DNA of 64,000 nucleotides. Origin: Tepidiforma bonchosmolovskayae (GTDB taxonomy: Bacteria; Chloroflexota; Dehalococcoidia; Tepidiformales; Tepidiformaceae). Shown piece by piece: positions 52,511 through 61,654 of the stretch. The notes beneath the pieces are model-generated. The model was not told the DNA's origin. It made no database searches and saw only the letters and a list, made by a program, of their open reading frames with translations. A program made the position numbers and the translations under genes. Position 1 is the first letter of the stretch; every line of letters begins with the position of its first letter. The stretch is taken from NCBI RefSeq assembly GCF_008838325.1, contig NZ_CP042829.1:2682949-2746948 (forward strand), given 5' to 3'.

Positions 52511-53773
52511 GGTTGGCCCCGGGTGCTGCGTTCGTTTTCGATTGCCGCCGTCGCTGCCGTACTCGTTGCGGTCTCGGCCTGCGCTCACGGCAGCGGCGAG
52601 CGCAGGCCTGCCGCCGTACCGCTTCCCCCGGACTACGCCGCGATGCTGGCGCAGGTTGCCGCCGAGCGCGGGCTCGCCCCCCCGTCTACCCTGCGCATCG
52701 GCACGGTTCCGCGCGACAGCCTGCCCGCCGTGCTCGATGCCGCCTCGACGGGCGACGATGCCCGCCTCACGCGGCTGTCGACCATCTACCGGGTGTTCGG
52801 CCTGCTGCCCGAGGGCATGGACTACGCCGCGGCCTCCCGTTCGGGGCTCGACGCGGCCGTCGGCGCGTTCTACGTCCCCGGCAAGCGCGAAGTCTGGCTC
52901 GTGCGCGACGGCCCCCTGCCCGGGTCGCCGGCGGGGCTGGAGCCGTGGGAGCAGCGGCTGCTGGCGCACGAATTCGCCCACGCGCTCCAGGACTACCACT
53001 TCGACATCCCGGCCCTGGAGCGTGCCGCAGGGACGACAGACGCCTGGCTTGCGCTGCGGGCCCTGCTCGAAGGCGACGCCGCCTGGACCGAGTCCCGCTG
53101 GACCGCAAGCGTACTCCTGCCCCGGCTCAGCCCGGGCGCTGCGGTCGAGCCGCCCCCCGTCCCGACGGCGCCGCCCCCGGCGCTGGCACGCGAATCCAGC
53201 TTCCAGTACGTGACCGGCACCGAGTGGGTGGCGCTGCTTCGCGGAGACGATGCCGGCGCCGTCGACCACCTCCTGCGCGACGGGGTGCCGCTTGCGACTG
53301 CTTTGGTGCTCCACCCTGACCTCCCCCGGACCGGCTGGACGCCGTCAGGCGTGGCGATCCCGCCGGGGGTGCCGGCTGAAGGATGGCAGGCGAACGATTC
53401 GGACTCCCTCGGAGAGTTCCTCATCGCCAGCTACCTGCAATCCGCTCTGCCGGCCCTGCCTTCGCTCCAGGCCGCTGCAGGCTGGACTGCTGACGCCGTC
53501 CGGCTGTACAGGACACCCGGCGGGCAGGCAGCGATGGCCTGGCGTATCCGCTTCTCCGACGCGAAGGAGGCAGGCGAGTTCGCTGCGCGGCACCGCGACC
53601 TCCTCGAGCGGCGCGCAGACCGCCTGACCGCGGGGGCAGGGATGCTGACGGCCGTACGGCGCGATAGCGTCACCGTGGTCCAGCTCGAAGCCCAGGGCAA
53701 TGAGGTCACCCTCGTCTTCGCCGGGCAATCCGATGCGGCCGAGACGCTTGCCCGCTACCTGCTCAACCGCTGA
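52493..53773 (+). CDS. putative zinc-metalloprotease lipoprotein
   Basis: A 426-residue secreted protein. SIAAVAAVLVAVSAC is a lipoprotein signal with Cys near residue 30. LLAHEFAHALQDYHFD near 161 contains HExxH in the form HEFAH and a further acidic region downstream (EGDAAWTE) that could supply the third zinc ligand. The rest (residues 230-426) is alpha/beta without a known fold to me. GTG 52493 is 8 nt after GAGGA; GTG 52520 is an alternative. Substrate unknown. Confidence 0.72.
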   Translation: MRRFGQGWPRVLRSFSIAAVAAVLVAVSACAHGSGERRPAAVPLPPDYAAMLAQVAAERGLAPPSTLRIGTVPRDSLPAVLDAASTGDDARLTRLSTIYRVFGLLPEGMDYAAASRSGLDAAVGAFYVPGKREVWLVRDGPLPGSPAGLEPWEQRLLAHEFAHALQDYHFDIPALERAAGTTDAWLALRALLEGDAAWTESRWTASVLLPRLSPGAAVEPPPVPTAPPPALARESSFQYVTGTEWVALLRGDDAGAVDHLLRDGVPLATALVLHPDLPRTGWTPSGVAIPPGVPAEGWQANDSDSLGEFLIASYLQSALPALPSLQAAAGWTADAVRLYRTPGGQAAMAWRIRFSDAKEAGEFAARHRDLLERRADRLTAGAGMLTAVRRDSVTVVQLEAQGNEVTLVFAGQSDAAETLARYLLNR

Positions 53774-53797
53774 GGTCGCCGCAACGACAGCGGCGCG

Positions 53798-53803
53798 TAC
53801 AAT
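53798..53803 (+). promoter_or_regulatory. -10 element of the cyclase gene (leaderless)
   Basis: TACAAT, 8 nt before ATG 53812. Confidence 0.55.
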
Positions 53804-53811
53804 CCGCGGTC

Positions 53812-54771
53812 ATGGCACACGATGATGCACTTCCGACATTTGACCAGCTCCCGGCGGTCGAAGGCGCGCCGCCGAAGTCAGCGTGGTGGCTCTTCGGCAA
53901 AGACGACCAGGTCGGGCTCTTCAACCTCCAGACGCCTGAGCGCATTGCGAGGGCGGCCCGGCTAATTCAGCGCGGGGTGATGTTCCCCCTGAACTGGAAC
54001 ATGGAGCTCCCGAACCCGCCGCTCTTCAATCGTGGGGCGGTCCGCCAGACCATCTTCGGCGGCGCCATCCACCACGACGACGTCCTCGACAACTTCTATC
54101 CGCAGGCGAGCAGCCAGTGGGACACGCTGGTGCACGTGGGGAACTCGCAGCACGGGTTTTACAACGGCATCCGCAAGGAGGAGGTCACCGGCCGCCCGGG
54201 CTCGAAAGGCGGCATCGACCACTGGGCCCGCCGGGGGATTGCGGGCCGCGCTGTTCTCCTCGACATCGGGCGGTTCCTCGGCTCCCGCGGTGACCCCATC
54301 GACTTCGCCAGTGACCGGCGTTTCACAGTGGACGACCTGGAAGCGTGCCGGGCTGCCCAGGGCGTCACGTTCGAAACCGGTGATGTGCTCCTGCTCCGGA
54401 CCGGGTGGACCGAATGGTACGAGGGACTGGATGAGCGCGCCCGGGCGGCACTGGCCAACATGGCCACCTTCCGGGCGCCCGGCATCACGGCGGGCGAGGA
54501 AATGGCCGCGTATCTCTGGAACCTGCACATCTGCGCAATCGCCAGCGACCTCCCGTCGGTCGAAGCGTGGCCGCCGCGGCGTGAGCACGGCGGCTTCCTC
54601 CACGAGTGGCTCCTCGGGATGTTCGGGATGGCCATCGGGGAGCTGTGGGACCTCTCGCGGCTGGCGGCCGATTGCGCCGCCGACGGGCGTTACGAGGCCT
54701 TCCTCGTTTCGGCGCCGCTCAACAAAACGGGCGGCATCGGGTCTCCACCGAACGCTATCGCGCTGAAATAA
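53812..54771 (+). CDS. cyclase family (kynurenine-formamidase-like) hydrolase
   Basis: A 319-residue protein of the cyclase/KynB-like family (PF04199). AIHHDDVLDNFYPQASSQWDTLVHVGNSQHGFYNG (about 83-117) covers the metal-binding region, where the family usually has HxGTHxDxPxH; here it reads DTLVHVGN, so the metal site is modified. FETGDVLLLRTGW (about 185) and SLAADLPSVEAW-like C-terminal segment are conserved. The substrate is probably an amide, lactone or ester; not determinable. ATG 53812 is leaderless. A convergent TetR gene ends 15 nt away. Confidence 0.8.
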   Translation: MAHDDALPTFDQLPAVEGAPPKSAWWLFGKDDQVGLFNLQTPERIARAARLIQRGVMFPLNWNMELPNPPLFNRGAVRQTIFGGAIHHDDVLDNFYPQASSQWDTLVHVGNSQHGFYNGIRKEEVTGRPGSKGGIDHWARRGIAGRAVLLDIGRFLGSRGDPIDFASDRRFTVDDLEACRAAQGVTFETGDVLLLRTGWTEWYEGLDERARAALANMATFRAPGITAGEEMAAYLWNLHICAIASDLPSVEAWPPRREHGGFLHEWLLGMFGMAIGELWDLSRLAADCAADGRYEAFLVSAPLNKTGGIGSPPNAIALK

Positions 54772-54786
54772 GGGGCGTGCCGCCTG

Positions 54787-55413
54787 TCAGCCGTCGGCTT
54801 CGGCGAACTGGGGGAACCTGCGGGTCAGGTGCGAGACGAGGGCGTCCTCAGCGTTGCGCGCCGCAAGGTCCAGGTCGAAGCCGTCGGGGTCGAGGAGCCA
54901 CTGGAAGGCGATGCCGATAATGGTGCCGATGTGGTGGGCTGCAGCCGCATCGGGGTCAATGTCGAGCCGGAAGGCGCCGCTGCGCTGCCCGTCGCGAATC
55001 GCACTGGCGATACCGCGCCGGAAGTCCCGGTAGAGCTCGCGGAGGCGGTCCCCGAGGGCCCGTTCGGTCCGGGCACTGGCGGTGAAGTGCAAAAAGACGT
55101 CATAGGTGAGCGATTCCTTCCGCGCCATCAGGATGGCGGTCCGGGTCACCATCCGCAGGCGATACACCGGGTCGAGCCCGGGTCCGACTGAGACGGCGAC
55201 CGTATCGACAAACACTTCGCGGCAGCGCTCGAGGACGCCGGCAAGGAGGGCCGCTTTGTCGCCGAAATGGTAGGAAACCAGCCCGCGGCTGACACCCGCG
55301 GCCTTGCTGATTTCGTCAATTGACGCCTCCTGCCACCCTTTCTCCCCCATCACCCGAACGGTTGCGTCGATAATCTGGCGGCGCCGCTCGGCTGTGACAC
55401 TGGAACGTCCCAT
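54787..55413 (-). CDS. TetR/AcrR family regulator
   Basis: A 208-residue regulator with an N-terminal HTH (RRRQIIDATVRVMGEKGWQEASIDEISKAAGVSRGLVSYHFGDKAALL, residues 11-57) and a helical ligand-binding C-terminal domain. GGAG precedes the ATG. A near-perfect palindrome GAAATTCCCGGGATTTC at 55491-55507 overlaps a candidate -35 of its own promoter, hinting at autorepression. The ligand and targets are unknown; the neighbouring alpha/beta hydrolase and cyclase genes are candidates. Confidence 0.88.
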   Translation of the reverse strand: MGRSSVTAERRRQIIDATVRVMGEKGWQEASIDEISKAAGVSRGLVSYHFGDKAALLAGVLERCREVFVDTVAVSVGPGLDPVYRLRMVTRTAILMARKESLTYDVFLHFTASARTERALGDRLRELYRDFRRGIASAIRDGQRSGAFRLDIDPDAAAAHHIGTIIGIAFQWLLDPDGFDLDLAARNAEDALVSHLTRRFPQFAEADG

Positions 55414-55465
55414 CGTTTGGACTCCGAAAGCGGGTACGCGCTAGGGGCCGGTCGCGTCCTGCGAC

Positions 55466-55507
55466 ACTCTACCATTTCGCTCGGCGCCTCGAAATTCCCG
55501 GGATTTC
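55466..55507 (-). promoter_or_regulatory. tetR promoter and candidate operator
   Basis: Minus strand TAGAGT (55466-55471), 17-nt spacer, TTTCGA (55489-55494). The 17-bp palindrome at 55491-55507 has one mismatched pair and overlaps the -35. Confidence 0.4.
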
Positions 55508-55514
55508 CGGCCGT

Positions 55515-56354
55515 TCAGCCAGCCGTGGGGCGGCCCGCCACGTCGCGCCCTTCCTCGACGTCCTCGAGAAAGCGCAGCAGTTCCCTGGCGTAGGTGTGCG
55601 GGGCGACGACGGGCAGGCCGTGCCCGGCGCCGCGGACCATCAGGACGCGGGCCGCAGGCAGTTCGTCGGCCATCACCTCTGCGGCGCACCGAACGGGGTC
55701 GTCTTCGCCGTATGCAATCAAGACCGACATGGTCAGCCGGCTCCGCAGCACCGGAAGGAGGTCAGGGCGTTCCTTCCGCACGCGGGCGCACCCGACCCAG
55801 CCGTCAGCCGAGAGGCGAGCATACCGCTCACGGAGCCCGCGGGCCAGGAACGGGTCCGCCAGGCCGCGCGCCGCCCGCCGGCCGAGCTCGGCCGTGCCAA
55901 ACTTCCGAACAACCTCAGTCGAGGCATCGAGAGCACGTTCCCGCTGCCAGTAGCGCTCGTCGTAGCGGGGGTGCGCGTAGGCTGCACCTGCGTCGCTGAC
56001 AGCCAGCGCGGCGAGCCGGCCGGGAGAAGTGACCGCAACCTGGAGCGCAATCATCCCGCCGAAGCTGCAGCCGGCGAGGGCGCAAACCTCCAGCTCGAGG
56101 TGGTCGAGCAGGGCAAGCACGTCCCCGGCCAGGGCCTCTGCCGTGTAGGCGTTCAGGTCCTCGGGAGCGGCGCTCCGCCCGTGGCCGCGAAGGTCCGGCA
56201 TGACGACGAAGTAGCGCCGGGCAAGCTCTTCGGCGACGGGGTGCCACATCCGCAGGTCGCTTGTAAAGCCGTGCAGGAGGACCACCGCCGGCAGCTCAGG
56301 GTGGCCGGCGGTTTCGTATGCGAATTCGAGCGCATCGTGGGTGAAGGTCGGCAC
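55515..56354 (-). CDS. alpha/beta-fold hydrolase
   Basis: A 279-residue alpha/beta hydrolase. VVLLHGFTSDLRMW is the oxyanion region (about 23-36), LRGHGRS follows, GCSFGGM near 96 is the nucleophile elbow with Ser, and GAGHGLPV near 245 carries the catalytic His; the Asp is in YGEDDPVRC near 217. GTG 56354 is chosen because the conserved domain begins there; the frame runs further back to 56396. No ribosome site is evident. It may be an esterase, lactonase or haloperoxidase-like enzyme. Confidence 0.85.
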   Translation of the reverse strand: MPTFTHDALEFAYETAGHPELPAVVLLHGFTSDLRMWHPVAEELARRYFVVMPDLRGHGRSAAPEDLNAYTAEALAGDVLALLDHLELEVCALAGCSFGGMIALQVAVTSPGRLAALAVSDAGAAYAHPRYDERYWQRERALDASTEVVRKFGTAELGRRAARGLADPFLARGLRERYARLSADGWVGCARVRKERPDLLPVLRSRLTMSVLIAYGEDDPVRCAAEVMADELPAARVLMVRGAGHGLPVVAPHTYARELLRFLEDVEEGRDVAGRPTAG

Positions 56355-56443
56355 GGGCTGATGGAACACTGCCGCACGTGCAGGTGCAAGCAGCAATGGC
56401 CTGCCCCGTACAATCGCCGGAACGGAGTCGAGGGAGGCCCGCC

Positions 56444-59203
56444 ATGGAACGCACGGTCTACGTGGTCCCGCATACCCACTGGGACCGGGAGTGGTACCAG
56501 CCCCACGAACTCTTTCGCTGGCGGCTCGTCAGGATGATCGACGAGCTTATTGAGCATATGGAGCAGGATGCAGCGTTCCGCTGCTTCAACCTGGACGGCC
56601 AGAGCATCGTCATCGCCGATTACCTTGAGCTGCGACCCGAGAATGAGGGGCGGCTGCGCGCACTCATCGAGGCTGGCCGCATCGTTATCGGCCCGTGGTG
56701 GGTCCAGCCGGACGAATTGCTCCCTTCCGCCGAATCGCATATCCGCAGCTTCCAGCGGGGCATCCGCTTCGCGGAGCGGATGGGCGGGTGCCTCCGGGTC
56801 GGGCACTGCGCCGACCAGTTCGGGCACATTGCCCAAATGCCGCAAATTATGCGCCAGCTCGGCCTCACAAGCGCCTGCCTCTGGCGGGGGGTGCCCGATC
56901 ACGTCCCCGGGTGGAGCTTCTGGTGGGAGGCGCCCGACGGAACGCGCATTCCCGTTCTGTACCTCCGCAACAGTTACTCCAGCGGCTGGCGGCTGCCTGA
57001 ACAGGTCGACGACTTCCTCGAGCGGGTTCGGCGGCAGGAGCGTGACCTCCGCGAGGGGCTGCCAGCCCTCCTGATGAACGGCACCGACCATTCCCGGATG
57101 GAGCCGCACGTCCCGAAGGTGCTGGCCGCGGCGGAGGGCCGCGGCTACCGTTTCGTCCTGGCGACCCTCGCCGAGTATGAGCGTGCCGTCCTCGACGCCG
57201 GGATCGACGACGTGGTGCTCCGCGGCGAACTCCGCTCACCGGACCGCTCGAATGTGCTCGTCGGCGTGCTCTCGTCGCGGTTATATCTCAAGCAGCGCGA
57301 CTTCGAAGTCACCCGCGCGCTCGAGCGGTACGCAGAGCCGCTCGAGCTGCTCGCCCGCCTCCACGGCGGCCCCGATGGGGGGCCGGCTCTGCGCCACGCG
57401 TGGCGGCTGGAGCTCGAAAACACGCCCCACGACTCCATCTGCGGCTGCAGCGTCGACCAGGTCCACCGCGAGATGCTGCCCCGGTACGACCGGGCGGAAC
57501 AGCTCGCGCTGCAGGTCGCCCGCGAGGCGGCCGGGCACCTCCTGCGGCGAATCGAGGTCCCGCCCCAAGGGGGCCTCGGCGTATGGCGGCCGGTCTCGGG
57601 CGCCCCGTGCATCATCGAGGCAGATGTCCCTGCGGGGTGGGCGCAGTTCGATGCCCTGCGCCTGCCGGGCGGTGCGGAGGTGCCGTTCACGCTGGATCCC
57701 GCTGGCGGCGGAGACGTCCTGGTGCATGAGCAGGTAAGCCCGCGCGGCGCTCTCCGCCACCTGGACTTCCTGCGCGAGCAGCGGTACGACGTCCACGCCA
57801 TTGAAGCCATGGCGTGGGAGCTCGACGACCGCCACCTGCGCGTGACCACGACCGTCGGGCCGGACATCACCGTCGTTGATGAGGCGGACGTGCGCGAGGC
57901 CGTGCGCCGGATTGCCAGCGAAGGACTGGCCGACACCGCCGAGGTGATCGTCCGAACGAGCGCCCGCGCCCGGCTTTCGGCGGTCCTCCCATCCGCTGCG
58001 GCGGCCGGGCTGGAGCTGGCGGTGCCTGTCAATTCGGCGATTGCCCGGCCGCGAAGAACACCCTCGGCCCGGCGGCTTCGCAACGACCGGTTCGACCTCC
58101 GCCTGTACGGCGCGCGCCTGGCGGTGCATGACCGCGAAACCGGCATGGTGCTCGACCCGGCGTGCATCGTTGTTTCCGAGGGGGACCGGGGAGATGAATA
58201 CAACGCGGATATCCTCGAGGACGGCGTTGACGAGCCCGCAGCGGTCACGCTCGCCGGGACTGTCAGCACCCCTGCCTGGCAGGAGCTCCGGTACACGCTC
58301 ACCTTCGACCTGCCGGCACGGCTGGGCCGGGGACGGAAGCGGCGTTCCCGCCGGGAGCGGGTCCTCCAGCCCATCGACGTTGCGGTCCGCCTCTGGCACG
58401 GTCTGCCCCTGGTGGAGCTGCGGCTCACGGTCGAGAACCGCGCACGGGACCACCGGCTGCGCGCGCTCGTTCCGCTGCCGTTCGTCCCCGCGTGCGCCGT
58501 AACCGACAACCACTTCCACGTCGCCGTTCGTGGCCTCGCACCGGTGCCGTGGAACGGCGTGAGCGCGGAACTCCCGCCCTCCACCTTCCCGCAGAAGACG
58601 TTCGCTGCTGCCGAGGGAAATGGGCTGGGTGTGGCGGTGTTCAACCGCGGCCTGCCGGAGGGAGAAATCGTCGACTGGAACGGCAGGAAGGCCCTTGCCC
58701 TAACCCTCCTGCGGTGCGTGGGCTGGCTATCGCGACCGGACCTCCGAACCCGGCGCGGGGGCGCCGGCCCAACCGTTGCTACGTTCGACAGCCAGTGCCC
58801 CGGGCGGCATTCCTTTGCGTTCGCAATTGCCCCGTACACAGGCGGGTGGCACGACGCCGGCATCGACCGCCTCGCCCGCGCCTGGGCATTTCCCGCAATC
58901 GGCTGGGCCACCAACGGCCACGAAGGCCCGCTGCCGCCATTCCTCGCGCTCGTCGGCATCTCAGGCGATGCGACGCTCAGCGCTGCCCACCGGAGCGAGG
59001 AGACCGGCCAGCCCCTCATCAGGGTCTACGGCGGGCCGGCGGCCGGACCGGTGACCCTCGAGGCGCCAGCCCTCGCGGGGTGGCAGGCGGCACGGGTCGA
59101 CCTCCTCGAACGGAATCCCGCCGGGCTCGATGGCCGGGAGGGCAGCTGGCAGCTCGACCTTCGTCCGTGGGAGATTGCGACCATCGCCTTCCGGGAGGGC
59201 TGA
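56444..59203 (+). CDS. glycoside hydrolase family 38 alpha-mannosidase-like enzyme
   Basis: A 919-residue GH38 enzyme. VVPHTHWDREWY opens the catalytic domain, where His10, His12-type and Asp14 bind zinc; GHCADQFGHIAQMPQI near 120 has the nucleophile Asp124; NGTDHSRMEP is near 221; and NTPHDSICGCSVDQVHREM near 326 is the third zinc histidine region. C-terminal beta-sandwich domains are complete. Layout resembles bacterial mannosylglycerate hydrolase/alpha-mannosidase. TACAAT (56409-56414) and GAGGGAGG precede ATG 56444. No signal peptide, so it acts inside the cell. Mannosylglycerate is a guess based on family only. Confidence 0.9.
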   Translation: MERTVYVVPHTHWDREWYQPHELFRWRLVRMIDELIEHMEQDAAFRCFNLDGQSIVIADYLELRPENEGRLRALIEAGRIVIGPWWVQPDELLPSAESHIRSFQRGIRFAERMGGCLRVGHCADQFGHIAQMPQIMRQLGLTSACLWRGVPDHVPGWSFWWEAPDGTRIPVLYLRNSYSSGWRLPEQVDDFLERVRRQERDLREGLPALLMNGTDHSRMEPHVPKVLAAAEGRGYRFVLATLAEYERAVLDAGIDDVVLRGELRSPDRSNVLVGVLSSRLYLKQRDFEVTRALERYAEPLELLARLHGGPDGGPALRHAWRLELENTPHDSICGCSVDQVHREMLPRYDRAEQLALQVAREAAGHLLRRIEVPPQGGLGVWRPVSGAPCIIEADVPAGWAQFDALRLPGGAEVPFTLDPAGGGDVLVHEQVSPRGALRHLDFLREQRYDVHAIEAMAWELDDRHLRVTTTVGPDITVVDEADVREAVRRIASEGLADTAEVIVRTSARARLSAVLPSAAAAGLELAVPVNSAIARPRRTPSARRLRNDRFDLRLYGARLAVHDRETGMVLDPACIVVSEGDRGDEYNADILEDGVDEPAAVTLAGTVSTPAWQELRYTLTFDLPARLGRGRKRRSRRERVLQPIDVAVRLWHGLPLVELRLTVENRARDHRLRALVPLPFVPACAVTDNHFHVAVRGLAPVPWNGVSAELPPSTFPQKTFAAAEGNGLGVAVFNRGLPEGEIVDWNGRKALALTLLRCVGWLSRPDLRTRRGGAGPTVATFDSQCPGRHSFAFAIAPYTGGWHDAGIDRLARAWAFPAIGWATNGHEGPLPPFLALVGISGDATLSAAHRSEETGQPLIRVYGGPAAGPVTLEAPALAGWQAARVDLLERNPAGLDGREGSWQLDLRPWEIATIAFREG

Positions 59204-59226
59204 ACGCCCGTAGCCTTCGTCCGCCG

Positions 59227-59232
59227 TAGCAT
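59227..59232 (+). promoter_or_regulatory. -10 element of murJ (leaderless)
   Basis: TAGCAT, 6 nt before ATG 59239. Confidence 0.5.
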
Positions 59233-59238
59233 GCGCGC

Positions 59239-60846
59239 ATGGCCGATGCGCCCGGAGCCGCGGGGTCCCGACGGGCCGCAGTCGGGGGCGGGCTCGCCCT
59301 CGCGGCGGCCATTGTGGCCTTCGGGTTCGTAGGATCGCGGCTGCTCGGCGTCGTCCGGACCATCGTCATCGCCAGCGCCTTCGGCGCCTCGCCGGAGCTC
59401 GACGCGTACAACGTCGCCTTCCGCATCCCGGACCTGATCTTCCAGGTGCTCGCCGGGGCGACGCTCGGCAGCGCCTTCATCCCCGTGTTTGCCAGGAAAT
59501 TCGAGCGCGAGGGCCCGCCGGCAGCCTGGCTGCTGGCCAGCCGCGTGCTCAATCTGGTCGTGCTCGCAACGGCCGCGCTGTGCCTGGCGGCGTTCATGCT
59601 CGCACCCGTTCTCGTGCCTGCCATCGCCCCGGGGCTGGGCGACGACCTCGGCCGCTCAGCGGAGCTCACCGGACGGGCGGTGGAACTGACCCGCATCATG
59701 CTTGCGTCGACCCTGCTCTTTGCTGCGAGCGGGATGCTGACCGGCATGCTGAACGGGCGCGAGCGGTTCTTCCTGCCGGCGCTCGCACCGATGCTGTACA
59801 ACCTCGGCATCATCTTCGGCGCTGTTGTCCTCGCCGACCGCTGGGGCGTCAACGGCCTTGCATTCGGTGTCGTCCTCGGCGCTGGGATGCACCTCGGGGT
59901 GCAGGTCCCGGGGGTCATTCGCGAAGGATTCCGCTACCGGCCGACCCTCGGGTGGGGCGACCCGGCAGTCCGGGAGGTCGGCCGCCTGATGGCACCCCGC
60001 GTGGTGGGGCTGGCCGCCGCCCAGCTCAACTTCGTCGTGACGGGGTTCTTCGCATCGAAAGTCGGCGCCTCGGCCATCTCCAACATGACCTACGCGTGGC
60101 TTCTTGCGGGATTGCCGCTCGCGCTCTTCGGCATGGCGCTCTCGACGGCGGTATTCCCGCGGCTTGCCGGCCAGGTGGCGCGCGACGAACTCGATGCGTT
60201 GAACGAAACGGTCTCGCGCGTGCTGCGCCTGATCATGTTCCTCACGGTACCGGCAGCGTTGGGGCTCGCGATGCTGCGCGAGCCGGCCGTCATCACTCTC
60301 CTGGAGCGGGGCGCCTTCACCCGGGCGGACGCGCTGATGACGGCTGCAGCGCTCGGCTGGTACTGCCTCGGCATCGTCCCGCAGGCGGGCATCGAGATCC
60401 ACAGCCGCGGCTTCTACGCCCTCGGCGATACCCGGACACCCGTGGCCCTCTCCGTGCTCGCGGTCGCGATCAACCTCGTGCTCGGGGCACTGCTGTGGCA
60501 GCCGTTTGGCGTCCGCGGCCTTGCGTTCGCGGTCGGAGCGGCGTCGTGGGTGGAGTGGCTCGGCCTGTACGCCCTCTTTGTCCGCCGGACCGGCTGGGAC
60601 CCGCGCCCCGACCTCGCCGGCATCGCACGCATTTCCCTGGCCGGCGCCGGGATGGGGGCAACCCTTGCCGTCGTCTCGACAGTCCTCCGGAACGACACAT
60701 GGGCAGAAGCCGCCGTGAGTGCCGCAGCGGGGGTTGTCGTCGGCGCGCTCTCCTATGCAGCGGCCGCCAGGGCGCTGGGCATCCCCGAGATTGAGGAGGT
60801 CGCTGGCCGCCTTACGGCGCGGCTTCGCCGCCCGCACGCGGCGTGA
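59239..60846 (+). CDS. murJ: lipid II flippase MurJ (MviN)
   Basis: A 535-residue MOP-superfamily flippase with about 14 helices, needed to move lipid II across the membrane for peptidoglycan synthesis. The family opening is seen in LAAAIVAFGFVGSRLLGVVRTIVIASAFGASPELDAYNVAFRIPDLIFQVLAGATLGSAF, and PVFARKFEREG follows; the conserved Arg pair of the cavity lies in the first helices. The last helix ends near residue 510 and a basic tail follows. The 3' end overlaps the convergent enoyl-CoA hydratase gene by 35 bp. Confidence 0.95.
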   Translation: MADAPGAAGSRRAAVGGGLALAAAIVAFGFVGSRLLGVVRTIVIASAFGASPELDAYNVAFRIPDLIFQVLAGATLGSAFIPVFARKFEREGPPAAWLLASRVLNLVVLATAALCLAAFMLAPVLVPAIAPGLGDDLGRSAELTGRAVELTRIMLASTLLFAASGMLTGMLNGRERFFLPALAPMLYNLGIIFGAVVLADRWGVNGLAFGVVLGAGMHLGVQVPGVIREGFRYRPTLGWGDPAVREVGRLMAPRVVGLAAAQLNFVVTGFFASKVGASAISNMTYAWLLAGLPLALFGMALSTAVFPRLAGQVARDELDALNETVSRVLRLIMFLTVPAALGLAMLREPAVITLLERGAFTRADALMTAAALGWYCLGIVPQAGIEIHSRGFYALGDTRTPVALSVLAVAINLVLGALLWQPFGVRGLAFAVGAASWVEWLGLYALFVRRTGWDPRPDLAGIARISLAGAGMGATLAVVSTVLRNDTWAEAAVSAAAGVVVGALSYAAAARALGIPEIEEVAGRLTARLRRPHAA

Positions 60847-61654
60847 GCCCCGGCCGTTCGCCGCGGAGCCCGCGGATCGCGAGTTCGACCCCGCCGAGCC
60901 GCCGGCCTCCGCGGGTCCGCGCCTCGCCGCGGTTCGCCATCATCACGAGGTAGTCCGAGAGCCCGGCATCGAGGAAGGCGGAGTAGCCCATCAGGTCCTG
61001 CGCCCGGTTGGCGGCCGCTTTCGAGAGGCGCACCACGACTGGATTGTTCTCTGCGACGCGCAGGGCATAGCCGGCCGTCTCCCTTTCGAGCTCCTCAGGC
61101 TCGTAGACGCGGTTGACGAACCCGAGCTGCATCGCCTCCTCAGCCGTCAGGAACCGGCTCTCGAACATCAGCTCCTTCGCTTTGCGGACGCCCACGTCGT
61201 AGGGAAGGGAGAAGTACTCGAGCATGGCCGGCAGGAACAGGGCATTGCGCGCTGCGAAGACGAGGTCGACGCAGGCCGCCATCATCCACCCGGCGAAGAT
61301 GCAGTAGCCCTCGACCATGGCGATGGTCGGCTTGGGCGCATTCCGCCACTTGACCAGGAGGTCGAGGTTGTAGTGCCGGAAGTTCTCATAGAACTCGATG
61401 CCGGCATCGGCGATGCCGCGCGCCGCCCGGTCCGCAGCCTGCTCCGGCGTGCCGAGGTCATGCCCGCTCGAGAAGTTCCCGCCGGCGCCCCGCGTGATGA
61501 TGACGCGAACCGCGGGGTCGGCTACCGCGAGGTCCATGGCGCGGTCGTACTCATCGAGCAGGCGCCAGGACTGCGCATTGCGGTACTGGGGGCGATTGAA
61601 GGTGACCCATGCGATTGGCCCGTCGACCCGGTAGAGGAGGTCCTCGAACTCCAT
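60812..61654 (-). CDS. enoyl-CoA hydratase/isomerase family protein
   Basis: A 280-residue crotonase-fold protein. VTFNRPQYRNAQSW begins the CoA-binding region, GGNFSSGHDLG near 66 supplies the first oxyanion loop, and PTIAMVEGYCIFAGWMMAACVDLVFAARNALFLP near 113 the second. The canonical catalytic Glu pair of crotonases is not obvious in these positions, so the reaction may differ. GGAG precedes ATG 61654 and TACACT lies further upstream. The last ~35 bp overlap murJ. Confidence 0.86.
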   Translation of the reverse strand: MEFEDLLYRVDGPIAWVTFNRPQYRNAQSWRLLDEYDRAMDLAVADPAVRVIITRGAGGNFSSGHDLGTPEQAADRAARGIADAGIEFYENFRHYNLDLLVKWRNAPKPTIAMVEGYCIFAGWMMAACVDLVFAARNALFLPAMLEYFSLPYDVGVRKAKELMFESRFLTAEEAMQLGFVNRVYEPEELERETAGYALRVAENNPVVVRLSKAAANRAQDLMGYSAFLDAGLSDYLVMMANRGEARTRGGRRLGGVELAIRGLRGERPGLTPRAGGEAAP

